Positions 16,474 to 25,217 are shown, counted from the first letter of the stretch. The stretch is 64,000 nt of DNA from Hephaestia caeni (GCF_003550065.1 NZ_QXDC01000005.1:186001-250000), one strand, 5' to 3'. The notes: generated from the sequence alone by a model not told the origin. Program-made: numbers and translations.

Positions 16474-16749
16474 ATGGACGCGCCGATGACCGTCATTGCT
16501 TTCCAGGACCGTCCGCCCGACGGCGACCGCCTGACGGGTTACGACGAAAGCCATCTTGCTCTCTATATTCGGCTCCTCGATGCCGCCGCCGAAGGCGCCG
16601 ACTGGCGTGAGGCGGTGCAAATCCTTTTCGCGCTCGATCCGGACCGCGATCCCGACCGCGCCCGAATAGTTCATGACAGCCATCTCGCCCGCGCCCGCTG
16701 GATGACCACCACCGGCTATCGCGAGCTCCTCCGTCCCCGCGTGTCTTAA
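16474..16749 (+). CDS. small DUF2285-type protein (QseM-like antiactivator candidate)
   Basis: 91 residues (78 to 87 if started at MTVIAFQDRPP, 16486). The pattern LYIRLLDAAAEGADWREAVQILF ... SHLARARWMTTTGYRELL parallels the C-terminal DUF2285 domain of the gene at 16877 (ATYREIAGVLF ... DAQTMMHGGYLRLL). A stand-alone DUF2285 protein divergent from an XRE gene and next to a DUF6499-DUF2285 activator is the arrangement of the QseM antiactivator in ICEMlSymR7A, which sequesters FseA. Function here is inferred by that analogy; no Shine-Dalgarno is strong for either start. Confidence 0.65.
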   Translation: MDAPMTVIAFQDRPPDGDRLTGYDESHLALYIRLLDAAAEGADWREAVQILFALDPDRDPDRARIVHDSHLARARWMTTTGYRELLRPRVS

Positions 16750-16876
16750 AGCAGGACACTCCTCCCGGTTGTGCGAGGCATCACGCCGCGCAGTTTTGGG
16801 GACTTCCGCCGCGCCTCGTCGGCGGCGAGGCTTGGGCGTGGAGGGGGCCACTCAAAACGCGGACGAGGAGACGCGT

Positions 16877-17660
16877 ATGGCCGAGCCGCCGGATTGGCGA
16901 TTGCAGACAACCGAACGCGCGCTGAACCGCTTGGAGCGGCAAGGGTTTGCGTGGGAGTTCCTGCGCCGGAATCCCGACTATCGCAGCGACTATGACCGTC
17001 TGCGCAGCACGCCGGCCAGCCGGTCAAGCGCTTCATTGCCCCATAGGAGCGCCGCCGCCCCACAGTGGGGGCTGCGATTTCCTGCTCGACCCCGATCGCT
17101 CCGCTAACGAGACCGCGATCTTCTGGCGGCCCGAGGTTGTCGCCAGCGTTCTGATGCTTGAAGCCGCGCCGGCCGTCTTTCGCATGGCCCGGCGGCTCGA
17201 ACAACTCGACCTGACCCACGCCACATTGCACGCGCAGCCCGGAGGCGAAGGTGCGATCGTAATAGCCGATCCCGACGGTGATCATTATTTGGTCGCCGGA
17301 GCCATCGACCCGGCTCAGCCGCTCGCCATCCTGCTACCGCTCGACGACAACTTCCACATCCGCACCGAAGCGGCATTGCGATTCCAACGCCGCCTATTTG
17401 GACGTGCCGCCGGTCCGCTACCGCGCGCGCTCACGCTCACACCGCGCCACCGCTTGCGGCTGGTGCGCATGGTGCGCGCGCTCGATGGCCGATCCGCGGG
17501 CGCGACTTATCGCGAAATCGCCGGAGTGCTTTTCGACACGCCCCGGCAGTCCGCTGCCGAGTGGAAGACGTCGTCCATCCGCGCCCAGACGATCCGCTTG
17601 GTGAAGGATGCGCAGACGATGATGCACGGCGGCTATCTCCGTTTGCTCGCCGGCCGCTGA
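16877..17660 (+). CDS. DUF6499-DUF2285 excision activator (FseA-like), read by a +1 frameshift
   Basis: Two overlapping frames encode one protein. Frame 1 (16877-17107, 76 codons) begins MAEPPDWRLQTTERALNRLERQGFAWEFLRRNPDYRSDYDRL, the DUF6499 domain, and reaches QWGLRF at 17080. The continuation LLDPDRSANETAIFWRPEVV is in the +1 frame from 17082 and runs through a DUF2285 domain to 17660. Skipping C17081 at TTT-C joins them into about 260 residues; UUU to UUC re-pairing suits a +1 slip by tRNA-Phe. In ICEMlSymR7A the excision activator FseA is made from msi172-msi171 by programmed +1 frameshifting, so this is probably functional rather than a mutation. Start has AGGAG upstream (16865). A sequencing error remains possible. 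Confidence 0.72.
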
Positions 17661-17810
17661 CCCCGCCTCGGCTCCCCTCAAGCGTGACCGTAAGGGGGTA
17701 TGCGCACGCAGGGGCCTCACTTCGTCATCCACCCTGACGCCGATGGTTCGCCACCGTGGTCGCCGCTTCGCCACCGCACGCTGGAGGCGCAGCCGAAGCC
17801 CGGAGGCCCC

Positions 17811-18104
17811 ATGCCAGCAGCGCGACTCGACCCCCCGCCACGCTATCTCCGCACCCCTGAGGCTGCGCGCTTCCTCGGCCTGTCAGGTCGCACGCTCGAG
17901 AAGCATCGCACCTATGGCACCGGACCAGTCTATCGCAAGCTGGGCGGCCGCATTGTCTATGCCCTCGACGATCTTCAGGCCTGGGCGGATCGTGGCACGC
18001 GGCTTTCCACATCTGATCCGGGACATGACGTTGTCCATCCCGCCAAGCCGCACGCAAGGCTTGGCCATGGGAATGCCGCCCGTCGCGGTGGCGGTGCGTC
18101 ATGA
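17811..18104 (+). CDS. helix-turn-helix excisionase-like protein (RdfS-like)
   Basis: 97 residues with a MerR/AlpA-type winged HTH: PRYLRTPEAARFLGLSGRTLEKHRTYGTGPVYRKLGGRIVYALDDLQAWADRG; the last 35 residues are low-complexity. Proteins of this fold act as recombination directionality factors or as activators of ICE genes. Position matches rdfS of ICEMlSymR7A: directly after the FseA-like gene and at the head of the parA-traF-relaxase operon. GGAGG at 17802-17806 sets the start at 17811; the upstream in-frame region to 17700 lacks similarity. Overlaps parA by 4 bp. Confidence 0.78.
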   Translation: MPAARLDPPPRYLRTPEAARFLGLSGRTLEKHRTYGTGPVYRKLGGRIVYALDDLQAWADRGTRLSTSDPGHDVVHPAKPHARLGHGNAARRGGGAS

Positions 18105-18739
18105 TCGTCGCGCTCCTCAACCAGAAGGGCGGCGTCGGCAAGACGACGCTCGCGCTCCATCTCGCCGGCGAATGGGCCAGCAGGGGGAGGCGCGTCCTAC
18201 TCATTGACGCGGACCCACAGGGCTCCGCGCTCGATTGGTCGCAGCAGCGCGCGCGCGAAGGTTTACCGCGCCTGTTTGGTGTTGTCGGTCTAGCGCGAGA
18301 TACGCTTCACAACGAAGCGCCGGAACTGGCGCGAGGCGCCGATCATGTGGTGATCGACGGGCCACCGCGCGTTGCCGGCCTGATGCGATCAGCACTGCTT
18401 GCCGCCGACCTGGTGCTGATCCCGGTGCAGCCATCGCCCTTCGATGGCTGGGCCTCGGCGGAGATGCTGTCGCTGCTTGGCGAGGCGCGCATCTATCGTC
18501 CGCAGGTCGTGGCTCGTTTCGTGCTGAACCGATGCGGCGCGCGCACCATCATCGCCCGCGAGACGGCCGAGACGCTCGCCGACCATGATCCGCCGGTGCT
18601 CGCGTCCACCATCGGCCAGCGCGTCGCCTTCGCCGACACAGCGCGGTCTGGACGCCTCGTCTCGGAGATCAACGAGCACGGCCCGGCAGCGCGCGAGATC
18701 ACCGCGCTCTGCGCCGAGATCGGGAGGATCGCGCCATGA
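18101..18739 (+). CDS. parA: ParA family partition ATPase
   Basis: 212 residues. Deviant Walker A LNQKGGVGKTT at residues 6-16 with the signature Lys, switch I/II segments LLIDADPQGSALDW and HVVIDGPPRVAGLMRSALLAADLVLIPVQPSPFDGW. Typical ParA/VirC1-like length. It starts inside the HTH gene stop (ATGA) and its stop overlaps the next ATG, so it is part of a tightly coupled operon. Role: DNA segregation of the excised circle or recruitment of the relaxosome (VirC1-like); which one cannot be decided here. Confidence 0.92.
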   Translation: MIVALLNQKGGVGKTTLALHLAGEWASRGRRVLLIDADPQGSALDWSQQRAREGLPRLFGVVGLARDTLHNEAPELARGADHVVIDGPPRVAGLMRSALLAADLVLIPVQPSPFDGWASAEMLSLLGEARIYRPQVVARFVLNRCGARTIIARETAETLADHDPPVLASTIGQRVAFADTARSGRLVSEINEHGPAAREITALCAEIGRIAP

Positions 18740-18987
18740 CCGGGCGATCCCAGAAACGCGGCTTCACTGCACGTCCTGTCGATCCTGAGAGCTGGGTCAA
18801 AGCCTCCGATCCGCGACCCGCTCGGAACGGCGACGCCGCGTTCACGGCACGGCTCACGATCGATGTGACGCCCGACATGCGCGGCCAGATCAAGATCGCC
18901 GCGTTCCAGCGCGGCGTCACCGTCGCCGACATGCTGCGCGAACTGCTCGCCCGCGAATTTCCTCCAGCCGAAGGAGACACGCAATGA
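18736..18987 (+). CDS. ribbon-helix-helix protein, partner of ParA
   Basis: 83 residues; the second half (FTARLTIDVTPDMRGQIKIAAFQRGVTVADMLRELLAREF) reads as a CopG/ribbon-helix-helix dimerisation domain following a basic N terminus. 4-bp overlaps with parA on the left and DUF2840 on the right. Small RHH proteins next to ParA often provide the centromere-binding function; that is the likely role here. Confidence 0.65.
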   Translation: MTGRSQKRGFTARPVDPESWVKASDPRPARNGDAAFTARLTIDVTPDMRGQIKIAAFQRGVTVADMLRELLAREFPPAEGDTQ

Positions 18988-19493
18988 ACGGCGCTGGTCA
19001 TTTGCGCGGCGTGCCGGCGGCGCTCCTCTTCGACGGTCTGACTCGCGTCGAACTGACCTGGATCGAGAAGAGGGTCGAATACTGGATTCGGTTCGGCCAG
19101 GACGTCCAGGAACAGATTCTCGACCGACGCCGGCGCGTGCTCAGCTTCCCGCCCCACAGTGTCTTCGCCTTTGTCCGTTGGGCGGCAAACGACTTCGGCA
19201 CGATCATCTCGCGCATCGACATCGTGCGCGCGATCTCGCCCGGCGAGCACTACCAGACTCTGCCCTTCGTGCGTCCTGGTGGCGACATCCTGCTGAGGAT
19301 GGACGGCTGGCCAAAGGTCGAGCGCGTACTGCAGATCGTCGACGCCATCGAGTCGGTCGGCATCAATCCGGCTGAGGTCTCACCGCATCATTGGCGGCAT
19401 GTTCATAATCGTCTCGCTGCCGGCCAGGAACCGCGCAGCTACACGGCGGAGCAGCATCGGGCCATCCTTCTGCGCCGGAAGGTCGAGCCATGA
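18984..19493 (+). CDS. DUF2840 domain protein
   Basis: 169 residues: LTRVELTWIEKRVEYWIRFG at the N terminus, VFAFVRWAANDFGTIISRIDI centrally and a long C-terminal segment rich in His/Arg. DUF2840 genes almost always lie between parA and traF in Trb-type ICEs and plasmids; their activity is unknown. Overlapping starts on both sides place it in the same transcript. Confidence 0.82.
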   Translation: MNGAGHLRGVPAALLFDGLTRVELTWIEKRVEYWIRFGQDVQEQILDRRRRVLSFPPHSVFAFVRWAANDFGTIISRIDIVRAISPGEHYQTLPFVRPGGDILLRMDGWPKVERVLQIVDAIESVGINPAEVSPHHWRHVHNRLAAGQEPRSYTAEQHRAILLRRKVEP

Positions 19494-20035
19494 CCCGCTT
19501 CGGCTACGTCATGACGACGTACTTCACCGTGATCTTGATCGGTGGCCTGTCCTTCATCCACATCACGCCCAGGCTGATCTGGAACGCGTCCGCCAGCACG
19601 CCGGTCGGCCTCTATTCAATCGATCGGTCGCCGCAGCTCGAAGTGACCGACCTGGTCGCCGTAAACGCACCCGAGCCGCTCGCATCGTTCCTCGCTGAGC
19701 GCGGCTATCTGCCTCGCGGCGTCCCGCTCCTGAAACGCGTTGCGGGTCTATCGGGGCAACAAGTCTGCCGCACCGGCGCACACGTCACCGTAGACGGCAT
19801 CCCGGTCGGCGACGCGCTGCCGCGCGACCGTCTCGGCCGCCATCTCCCCGTTTGGCAGGGCTGCCGCCGCATCGCCGCCGACGAGATCTTCCTCATGAAC
19901 TGGTCCGTGGAGGACAGCCTGGACGGTCGCTACTTCGGTCCAGTTTCCCGCGGCTCGGTCATCGGACGAGCAACCCCTCTCTACACCGACGAAGACGGCA
20001 ACGGCCGCTTCGAATGGCGCGCCGCGACGCGGTGA
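19490..20035 (+). CDS. traF: conjugal transfer signal peptidase TraF (S26 family)
   Basis: 181 residues with one N-terminal membrane helix (residues 8-24). Catalytic Ser36 in NASASTPVGLY and Lys82 in LLKRVAGLSG match the S26C/TraF peptidases, which mature and cyclise the TrbC pilin. The substrate trbC is present at 26799. 4-bp overlap with the DUF2840 gene. Length is normal for the family. Confidence 0.92.
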   Translation: MTRFGYVMTTYFTVILIGGLSFIHITPRLIWNASASTPVGLYSIDRSPQLEVTDLVAVNAPEPLASFLAERGYLPRGVPLLKRVAGLSGQQVCRTGAHVTVDGIPVGDALPRDRLGRHLPVWQGCRRIAADEIFLMNWSVEDSLDGRYFGPVSRGSVIGRATPLYTDEDGNGRFEWRAATR

Positions 20036-20079
20036 AGACGCGCCCATTCCCATTTCACCGCACCACACAGGAGGCTTCC

Positions 20080-20415
20080 ATGCCGCAGATCGGAGAGTTC
20101 ACGCGCACCAAGACCGGCTATGCCGGCCGCATCCGAACGGTCGCTCTCGACATCGAGATGGTGCTCGTCCCCGCCGAGCATTCCGACACCGAGAACGCGC
20201 CGGACTATCGCATTCACCTTCGCGACGACGGCGGTCCGGAGATCGGCGCCGGATGGAGGCGAACCGGCGAGAAGGCCGGCGACTACGTTTCCTTGCAGAT
20301 CGACGACCCGTCACTCCGCCAACCGATCCGCGCCAACCTGTTCCAGTCCGGCGACGACAAGTCCGCCTGGGGCCTGCACTGGAACCGTCCGCCGAAGCGC
20401 AATGAGCGGGACTGA
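20080..20415 (+). CDS. DUF736 family protein (second copy)
   Basis: 111 residues, MPQIGEFTRTKTGYAGRIRTVALDIEMVLVP ... DYRIHLRDDGGPEIGAGW ... DYVSLQIDDPSLRQPIRANLF. Clearly paralogous to 15108-15434 but diverged and embedded in the traF operon rather than preceded by the structured leader. AGGAGG lies 8 bp before the ATG at 20080. Function unknown. Confidence 0.88.
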   Translation: MPQIGEFTRTKTGYAGRIRTVALDIEMVLVPAEHSDTENAPDYRIHLRDDGGPEIGAGWRRTGEKAGDYVSLQIDDPSLRQPIRANLFQSGDDKSAWGLHWNRPPKRNERD

Positions 20416-21196
20416 CGGCATGCCGACGCGCCGCCCATCGCGCAGGCAACCGGTGGAGACCGGGCGGACACGCGCCGCCCGGCATCTCTCCGTCCTTCTC
20501 CTTTCCGGCCTGCTGATCGTCAGCGGATCACCGGCCACCGCGCTGGCGCAGAACGCGACGACCTCGCGCGCAAGCCCAGCCGATCCGTTCGCCGTCTTCA
20601 TCGCCGAGGCTTCGCAACGCTTCGGCATTCCGGAGCGCTGGATTCGCGCCGTCATGCGTGCCGAAAGCGCGGGCGACGTGCGCGCGATCTCATCCGCGGG
20701 CGCAATGGGTCTGATGCAGATCATGCCCCATACATGGACGGAGCTTCGCACACGCCACCGACTGGGGCGCGATCCTTACAGTCCGCGCGACAACATCCTC
20801 GCGGGCGCGGCCTACCTGCGCGAGATGTATGATCGCTATGGTTCGCCAGGCTTCCTGGCCGCCTACAATGCGGGGCCGGGACGCTACGAGGAGTATCTCG
20901 CCGGTCGCCCGCTCCCGGCCGAGACCCGCGCCTACGTCGCCGCGCTGGTCCCTTTATTCGGCGGCGGTGATCTCCCCAGTCCAGTCGCCGTCGCCGTCGC
21001 CGATCCGCCACAGGCTTGGACCCGCGCCCCGCTGTTCGTCGCGCGTATCGAGCGCATCTCGGCTGCCGATCCAGCGCAAACCCCGCACCATCCGGACGAC
21101 GCTCCTGCGACACCTCCCGTGCGCGAGGTTTCCGCGATCATGCCGCAGTCCTCCGGCCTGTTCGTCGCGCGGCCTGATGGTCGAGGGCCGCAATGA
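20402..21196 (+). CDS. lytic transglycosylase (VirB1-like)
   Basis: 264 residues. An N-terminal signal sequence (HLSVLLLSGLLIVSGSPATALAQ) leads into an SLT domain: IPERWIRAVMRAESAGD with catalytic Glu, ISSAGAMGLMQIMPHTW, and PGFLAAYNAGPGRYEEY. Enzymes of this type open peptidoglycan locally for assembly of the transfer apparatus. The proline-rich tail after ~190 is typical of ICE homologues. The start at 20402 overlaps the DUF736 gene; 20420 (MPTRRPSRR) is an alternative. Confidence 0.9.
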   Translation: MSGTDGMPTRRPSRRQPVETGRTRAARHLSVLLLSGLLIVSGSPATALAQNATTSRASPADPFAVFIAEASQRFGIPERWIRAVMRAESAGDVRAISSAGAMGLMQIMPHTWTELRTRHRLGRDPYSPRDNILAGAAYLREMYDRYGSPGFLAAYNAGPGRYEEYLAGRPLPAETRAYVAALVPLFGGGDLPSPVAVAVADPPQAWTRAPLFVARIERISAADPAQTPHHPDDAPATPPVREVSAIMPQSSGLFVARPDGRGPQ

Positions 21197-21284
21197 CCGC
21201 GCTCACTCGAGATCGCGGTCTGGCGTACTCCGGCGCATCATGGCGTGCGTGGAAGGGGGAGCGAGGCAACACGACCGCACGATG

Positions 21285-21311
21285 GCAGGATAAAGGGGCG
21301 CGATGTGCGCC
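21285..21311. other. candidate origin of transfer (oriT nic region)
   Basis: On the minus strand TATCCTGC (21292-21285) matches the IncP-type nic consensus YATCCTG|C. Adjacent is an inverted repeat GGCGC-GATGT-GCGCC (21297-21311). It lies in the 244-bp gap 21197-21440 immediately upstream of the relaxase, where MOBP-type oriTs usually occur. A second short dyad, GATTT/AAATC (21392-21408), is nearer the relaxase. Confidence 0.55.
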
Positions 21312-21440
21312 TCGGTTCGGTTGTGCTTTTTCAAGGGCTTATGCAGCAAATTCGCGAGGTGCGCCTGTCTGGCGCAGTCTGCGGCTTCAGCGATTTCATA
21401 AGCAAATCAGCGCCATCGCGCGATGTGCAGGCGCGCGACC

Positions 21441-23186
21441 ATGACCGACGAGAACGATTTCCGAATCCGGCCAGGCCGCATCCGCTCGACGCGCGTGCAG
21501 CGCGCCAGACCCTTCATCGCCCAGGCGCTCGCCGCCGCCCAGCGGGCCGGCGGATCGGTTTCCCGCAAGGGGACGATCGGGCCGGGCCACCGCTCCCGGT
21601 TCGGCCGCGGTCAGCGCGCATCAGTGCAGGCCAACCGGCTCATCACCTCCCGCTCGCGCGGCGCCGTCGTCAAGGCGCGCGTCGTCCGTCACGCCGGACG
21701 CGGCGCGCCGCTCGCCACCCATCTCAACTATCTGCGCCGCGAGGGCGTCACCCGGGACGGAGAGAAGGCGAGGCTGTTCGGCCCTGGTACGGACCATGCC
21801 GATCCGAAGGCGTTCGCGCAGCGATGCGAGGACGACCGGCATCATTTCCGGTTCATCGTCTCGCCGGACGACGCCGTGGAGATGTCGGACCTCAAGACCT
21901 TCGCCCGCGATTTGGTCGGCCAGATGGAGAAGGACCTCGGCACCAAGCTCGAATGGGTCGCCGTCGATCACTGGAACACCGAGCATCCGCACGTCCACCT
22001 GATTGTGCGTGGCGTGCGCGAGGACGGCGAGAACCTCGTCATCTCCCGCGACTATATCAAGGAAGGCATGCGCGATCGGGCGCGGGATCTGATCACGCGG
22101 GAGTTGGGTCCGCGCACGGATCACGAAATCCGTCGCACCCTGGAACGTCAGATCGACGCCGAACGCTGGACCAACCTCGATCGCCAGCTCACGCGCGATG
22201 GCTGTCGCACCGGCGTCATCGACCTTGCGCCGCATCCCAACCGGCAGCCCGACGAATTCCACGCCCTCAAGGTCGGACGCCTGCGCAAGCTCGAATCGCT
22301 TGGGCTTGCCGACCAGGTTGGCCCCGGCCAGTGGATTGTGTCCGAGAATGCCGAGACGACTCTGCGCGAGCTGGGCGAACGCGGCGACATCATCAAGCGA
22401 ATCCATCGCGGCCTTTCGGAACGCGGCATCGAGCGCGGCACGGCCAGCTACGTGCTGGCAGGCGAAAGCCTGGACGATTCTGTCGTCGGCCGTCTGGTGG
22501 CTCGCGGCCTCGACGACGAGCTGAAGGGCACCGCCTATGCCGTGGTCGACGGCGCGGACGGACGGACCCATCATATCAAGCTGCCCGATCTCGACGCCGC
22601 CGGGGACGGCGCGCCGGGCTCGATCGTCGAGCTGCGCAAGTTCGACGATGCCCAGGGCCGGCGCCGCGTCGCCCTGGCGGTCCGCTCGGACCTCTCGATC
22701 GAACGGCAGATCACCGCAGCCGGCGCCACCTGGCTTGACCGGCAAGCTATCGCCCGTGAACCGATCGCACTCGGCGGCGGCGTCGGCGGCTTTGGCGCAG
22801 AGGTGCGCGAGGCGCTGGACCGGCGCGCCGAGCACCTGATCGCGCAAGGTCTGGCGGAGCGTCAGAGCCGTGGCGTCAGCTTCAGCCGCGACCTGATCGA
22901 GACGCTGCGCCGGCGCGAGCTGGACGCGCTCGCCGATAAGCTGTCGGCGGAAAGCGGGCGGCCGCTGACGCGTGCTTCGACGGGTGAGTATGTCGCCGGC
23001 ACCTACAGGCAGCGCTTCGCGCTCGCCTCCGGCCGCTTCGCGATGATCGATGACGGCCTCGGCTTCCAGCTCGTTCCCTGGTCTCCATCACTCGAAAAGC
23101 AGCTCGGCCGTCATGTCTCCGGTCTCGCGCGAAGCGATGGCGGCATCGACTGGAGCTTCGGCCGCAAGCGGGGGCTCGGCCTGTGA
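21441..23186 (+). CDS. relaxase / mobilisation nuclease with DUF3363 (RlxS type, MOBP)
   Basis: 581 residues. The N-terminal nuclease has RFIVSPDDAVEM, the three-His motif in WNTEHPHVHLIVRG and an upstream catalytic Tyr candidate in THLNYLRREGV; the DUF3363 C-terminal part follows from about residue 250. It nicks oriT and pilots the strand into the recipient. Start at 21441 (MTDENDFRIRPGRIRS), since the 6 extra codons upstream lack conservation. Same class as RlxS of ICEMlSymR7A. Followed 31 bp later by the coupling protein gene. Confidence 0.92.
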   Translation: MTDENDFRIRPGRIRSTRVQRARPFIAQALAAAQRAGGSVSRKGTIGPGHRSRFGRGQRASVQANRLITSRSRGAVVKARVVRHAGRGAPLATHLNYLRREGVTRDGEKARLFGPGTDHADPKAFAQRCEDDRHHFRFIVSPDDAVEMSDLKTFARDLVGQMEKDLGTKLEWVAVDHWNTEHPHVHLIVRGVREDGENLVISRDYIKEGMRDRARDLITRELGPRTDHEIRRTLERQIDAERWTNLDRQLTRDGCRTGVIDLAPHPNRQPDEFHALKVGRLRKLESLGLADQVGPGQWIVSENAETTLRELGERGDIIKRIHRGLSERGIERGTASYVLAGESLDDSVVGRLVARGLDDELKGTAYAVVDGADGRTHHIKLPDLDAAGDGAPGSIVELRKFDDAQGRRRVALAVRSDLSIERQITAAGATWLDRQAIAREPIALGGGVGGFGAEVREALDRRAEHLIAQGLAERQSRGVSFSRDLIETLRRRELDALADKLSAESGRPLTRASTGEYVAGTYRQRFALASGRFAMIDDGLGFQLVPWSPSLEKQLGRHVSGLARSDGGIDWSFGRKRGLGL

Positions 23187-23217
23187 TCACCGCTCCTCAT
23201 CAAGAAAGGACACCGCC

Positions 23218-25206
23218 ATGTCGGCCACGAAGATTCTCTGGGGACAGATTCTCGCCGTCTTCGTGATCGTGCTGACCACGACCTGGACCGCGACCCAGTG
23301 GACGGCATGGCAGCTAGGCTTCCAGCCGCAACTCGGCCGGCCATGGTTCGAGGCATTTGGCTGGCCAGTCTACCATCCGCCGGCCTTCTTCTGGTGGTGG
23401 TACTTCTACGACGCCTATGCGCCTTCGGTTTTCGTCGAGGGCGCCTACATCGCCGCATCCGGCGGCTTCATTGCCATCGCGGTCGCCATCGGCATGTCAG
23501 TGTGGCGAGCCCGCGAGGCCAAAAATGTCGAAACCTATGGTTCGGCGCGCTGGGCGCGAGCCGACGAGGTGCGCGCCGCCGGCCTGCTTGGGCCCGATGG
23601 CGTGGTGCTCGGCAGGTTCGATCGCGCCTATCTTCGCCATGACGGGCCAGAGCATGTGCTGTGCTTCGCGCCGACCCGCTCCGGCAAGGGCGTCGGCCTG
23701 GTCGTGCCCTCGCTGCTGACCTGGCCGGGCTCCGCCATCGTTCACGACATCAAGGGCGAGAACTGGCAGCTCACTTCCGGCTTCCGCGCCCAACATGGCC
23801 GCGTGCTGCTGTTCGATCCCACGAATGCGAAGTCGTCCGCTTACAACCCGCTGCTCGAAGTCCGCCGCGGCGAATGGGAGGTCCGCGACGTCCAGAACAT
23901 CGCCGACATCCTGGTCGATCCCGAAGGGAGTTTGGAACGCCGCAATCATTGGGAGAAGACGTCCCACGCACTCCTCGTCGGCGCTATCCTGCACGTTCTC
24001 TACGCTGAGACCGACAAGACACTCGCAGGCGTCGCCGCCTTCCTCTCCGACCCCAAGCGGCCGATCGAGTCGACGCTCGCCGCCATGATGAAGACGGCGC
24101 ATCTCGGCGAAGCTGGACCGCACCCGGTCATCGCATCGGCCGCGCGCGAGCTGCTGAATAAGTCCGACAATGAGCGGTCGGGCGTCTTGTCGACCGCGAT
24201 GTCGTTTCTCGGACTCTATCGCGATCCCGTGGTGGCGGATGTTACGCGCCGTTGCGACTGGCGCATCACAGACATTGTTGGCGGAGCGCGACCGTCGACG
24301 CTCTACCTCGTCGTGCCGCCATCTGACATCGCGCGCACCAAGCCGCTGATCCGGCTTATCCTCAATCAGATCGGACGCCGACTGACGGAGGATCTCAACG
24401 CCAAAGGCAGGCGGCACCGGCTGCTGCTCATGCTCGACGAGTTTCCCGCACTCGGGCGCCTCGACTTCTTCGAGAGCGCCTTGGCGTTCATGGCGGGCTA
24501 TGGGCTGAAGAGCTTCCTGATCGCCCAGTCGCTCAATCAGATTGAGAAAGCGTATGGTCCGAACAACTCGATCCTCGACAACTGCCATGTGCGCGTGAGC
24601 TTCGCGACCAATGACGAGCGCACGGCCAAACGCGTCTCCGACGCCCTCGGCACCGCGACCGAGATGCGGGCAATGCGAAACTACGCGGGGCACAGGCTGA
24701 GCCCATGGCTCGGCCATCTGATGGTTTCGCGATCGGAGACGGCGCGCCCACTGCTGACGCCGGGTGAGGTGATGCAGCTCCCGCCCGCCGACGAGATCGT
24801 GATGGTGGCCGGTACGCCGCCGATACGCGCGAAGAAAGCCCGCTATTTCGAGGATCGCCGGTTTCAGGAACGCGTCCTGCCACCACCCGCGCTCGCGAGG
24901 CCAGCCGCGGGAAAGCCGGACGATTGGAGCGCCCTGCCATTGCCGTCGCGGCCGCAACCCGATGCAGCCGCGCAGCAGGACGGCACCGGCGATGACGACT
25001 CGACCGGCTCCGAACGGCGTCAGCAACCGGAGCTGACCGCGGTAAAGCCTGTCGAGAGGAAGGCGCCGATCGACAACGAGTTCGAGCTCGATGGTCCCGA
25101 CGACGCCGATGACGACGACGCCGCGCGCGCAGGCCGGCTGAATCAGGTGATGCAGGGCGTCGCGCGGCAGGTCTCGCTCGATCCCAGTGACGGGATGGAC
25201 CTCTGA
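23218..25206 (+). CDS. traG: conjugal transfer coupling protein TraG/VirD4
   Basis: 662 residues. Two N-terminal membrane helices (about 8-28 and 75-98); Walker A APTRSGKGVGLVVPS near residue 150; Walker B LLMLDEFPALGRLDF near residue 405; RPLLTPGEVMQLP near residue 515. T4CP ATPase linking the relaxosome to the T4SS. The acidic, low-complexity C terminus after ~580 is common. AAAGGA precedes the ATG at 23218. Confidence 0.95.
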   Translation: MSATKILWGQILAVFVIVLTTTWTATQWTAWQLGFQPQLGRPWFEAFGWPVYHPPAFFWWWYFYDAYAPSVFVEGAYIAASGGFIAIAVAIGMSVWRAREAKNVETYGSARWARADEVRAAGLLGPDGVVLGRFDRAYLRHDGPEHVLCFAPTRSGKGVGLVVPSLLTWPGSAIVHDIKGENWQLTSGFRAQHGRVLLFDPTNAKSSAYNPLLEVRRGEWEVRDVQNIADILVDPEGSLERRNHWEKTSHALLVGAILHVLYAETDKTLAGVAAFLSDPKRPIESTLAAMMKTAHLGEAGPHPVIASAARELLNKSDNERSGVLSTAMSFLGLYRDPVVADVTRRCDWRITDIVGGARPSTLYLVVPPSDIARTKPLIRLILNQIGRRLTEDLNAKGRRHRLLLMLDEFPALGRLDFFESALAFMAGYGLKSFLIAQSLNQIEKAYGPNNSILDNCHVRVSFATNDERTAKRVSDALGTATEMRAMRNYAGHRLSPWLGHLMVSRSETARPLLTPGEVMQLPPADEIVMVAGTPPIRAKKARYFEDRRFQERVLPPPALARPAAGKPDDWSALPLPSRPQPDAAAQQDGTGDDDSTGSERRQQPELTAVKPVERKAPIDNEFELDGPDDADDDDAARAGRLNQVMQGVARQVSLDPSDGMDL

Positions 25207-25217
25207 GCGTGGTGAAC

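Noticed and set aside
21621-22847. 408-codon frame antisense to the relaxase
   Set aside because: Covers a clear relaxase coding region and has no recognisable domain.
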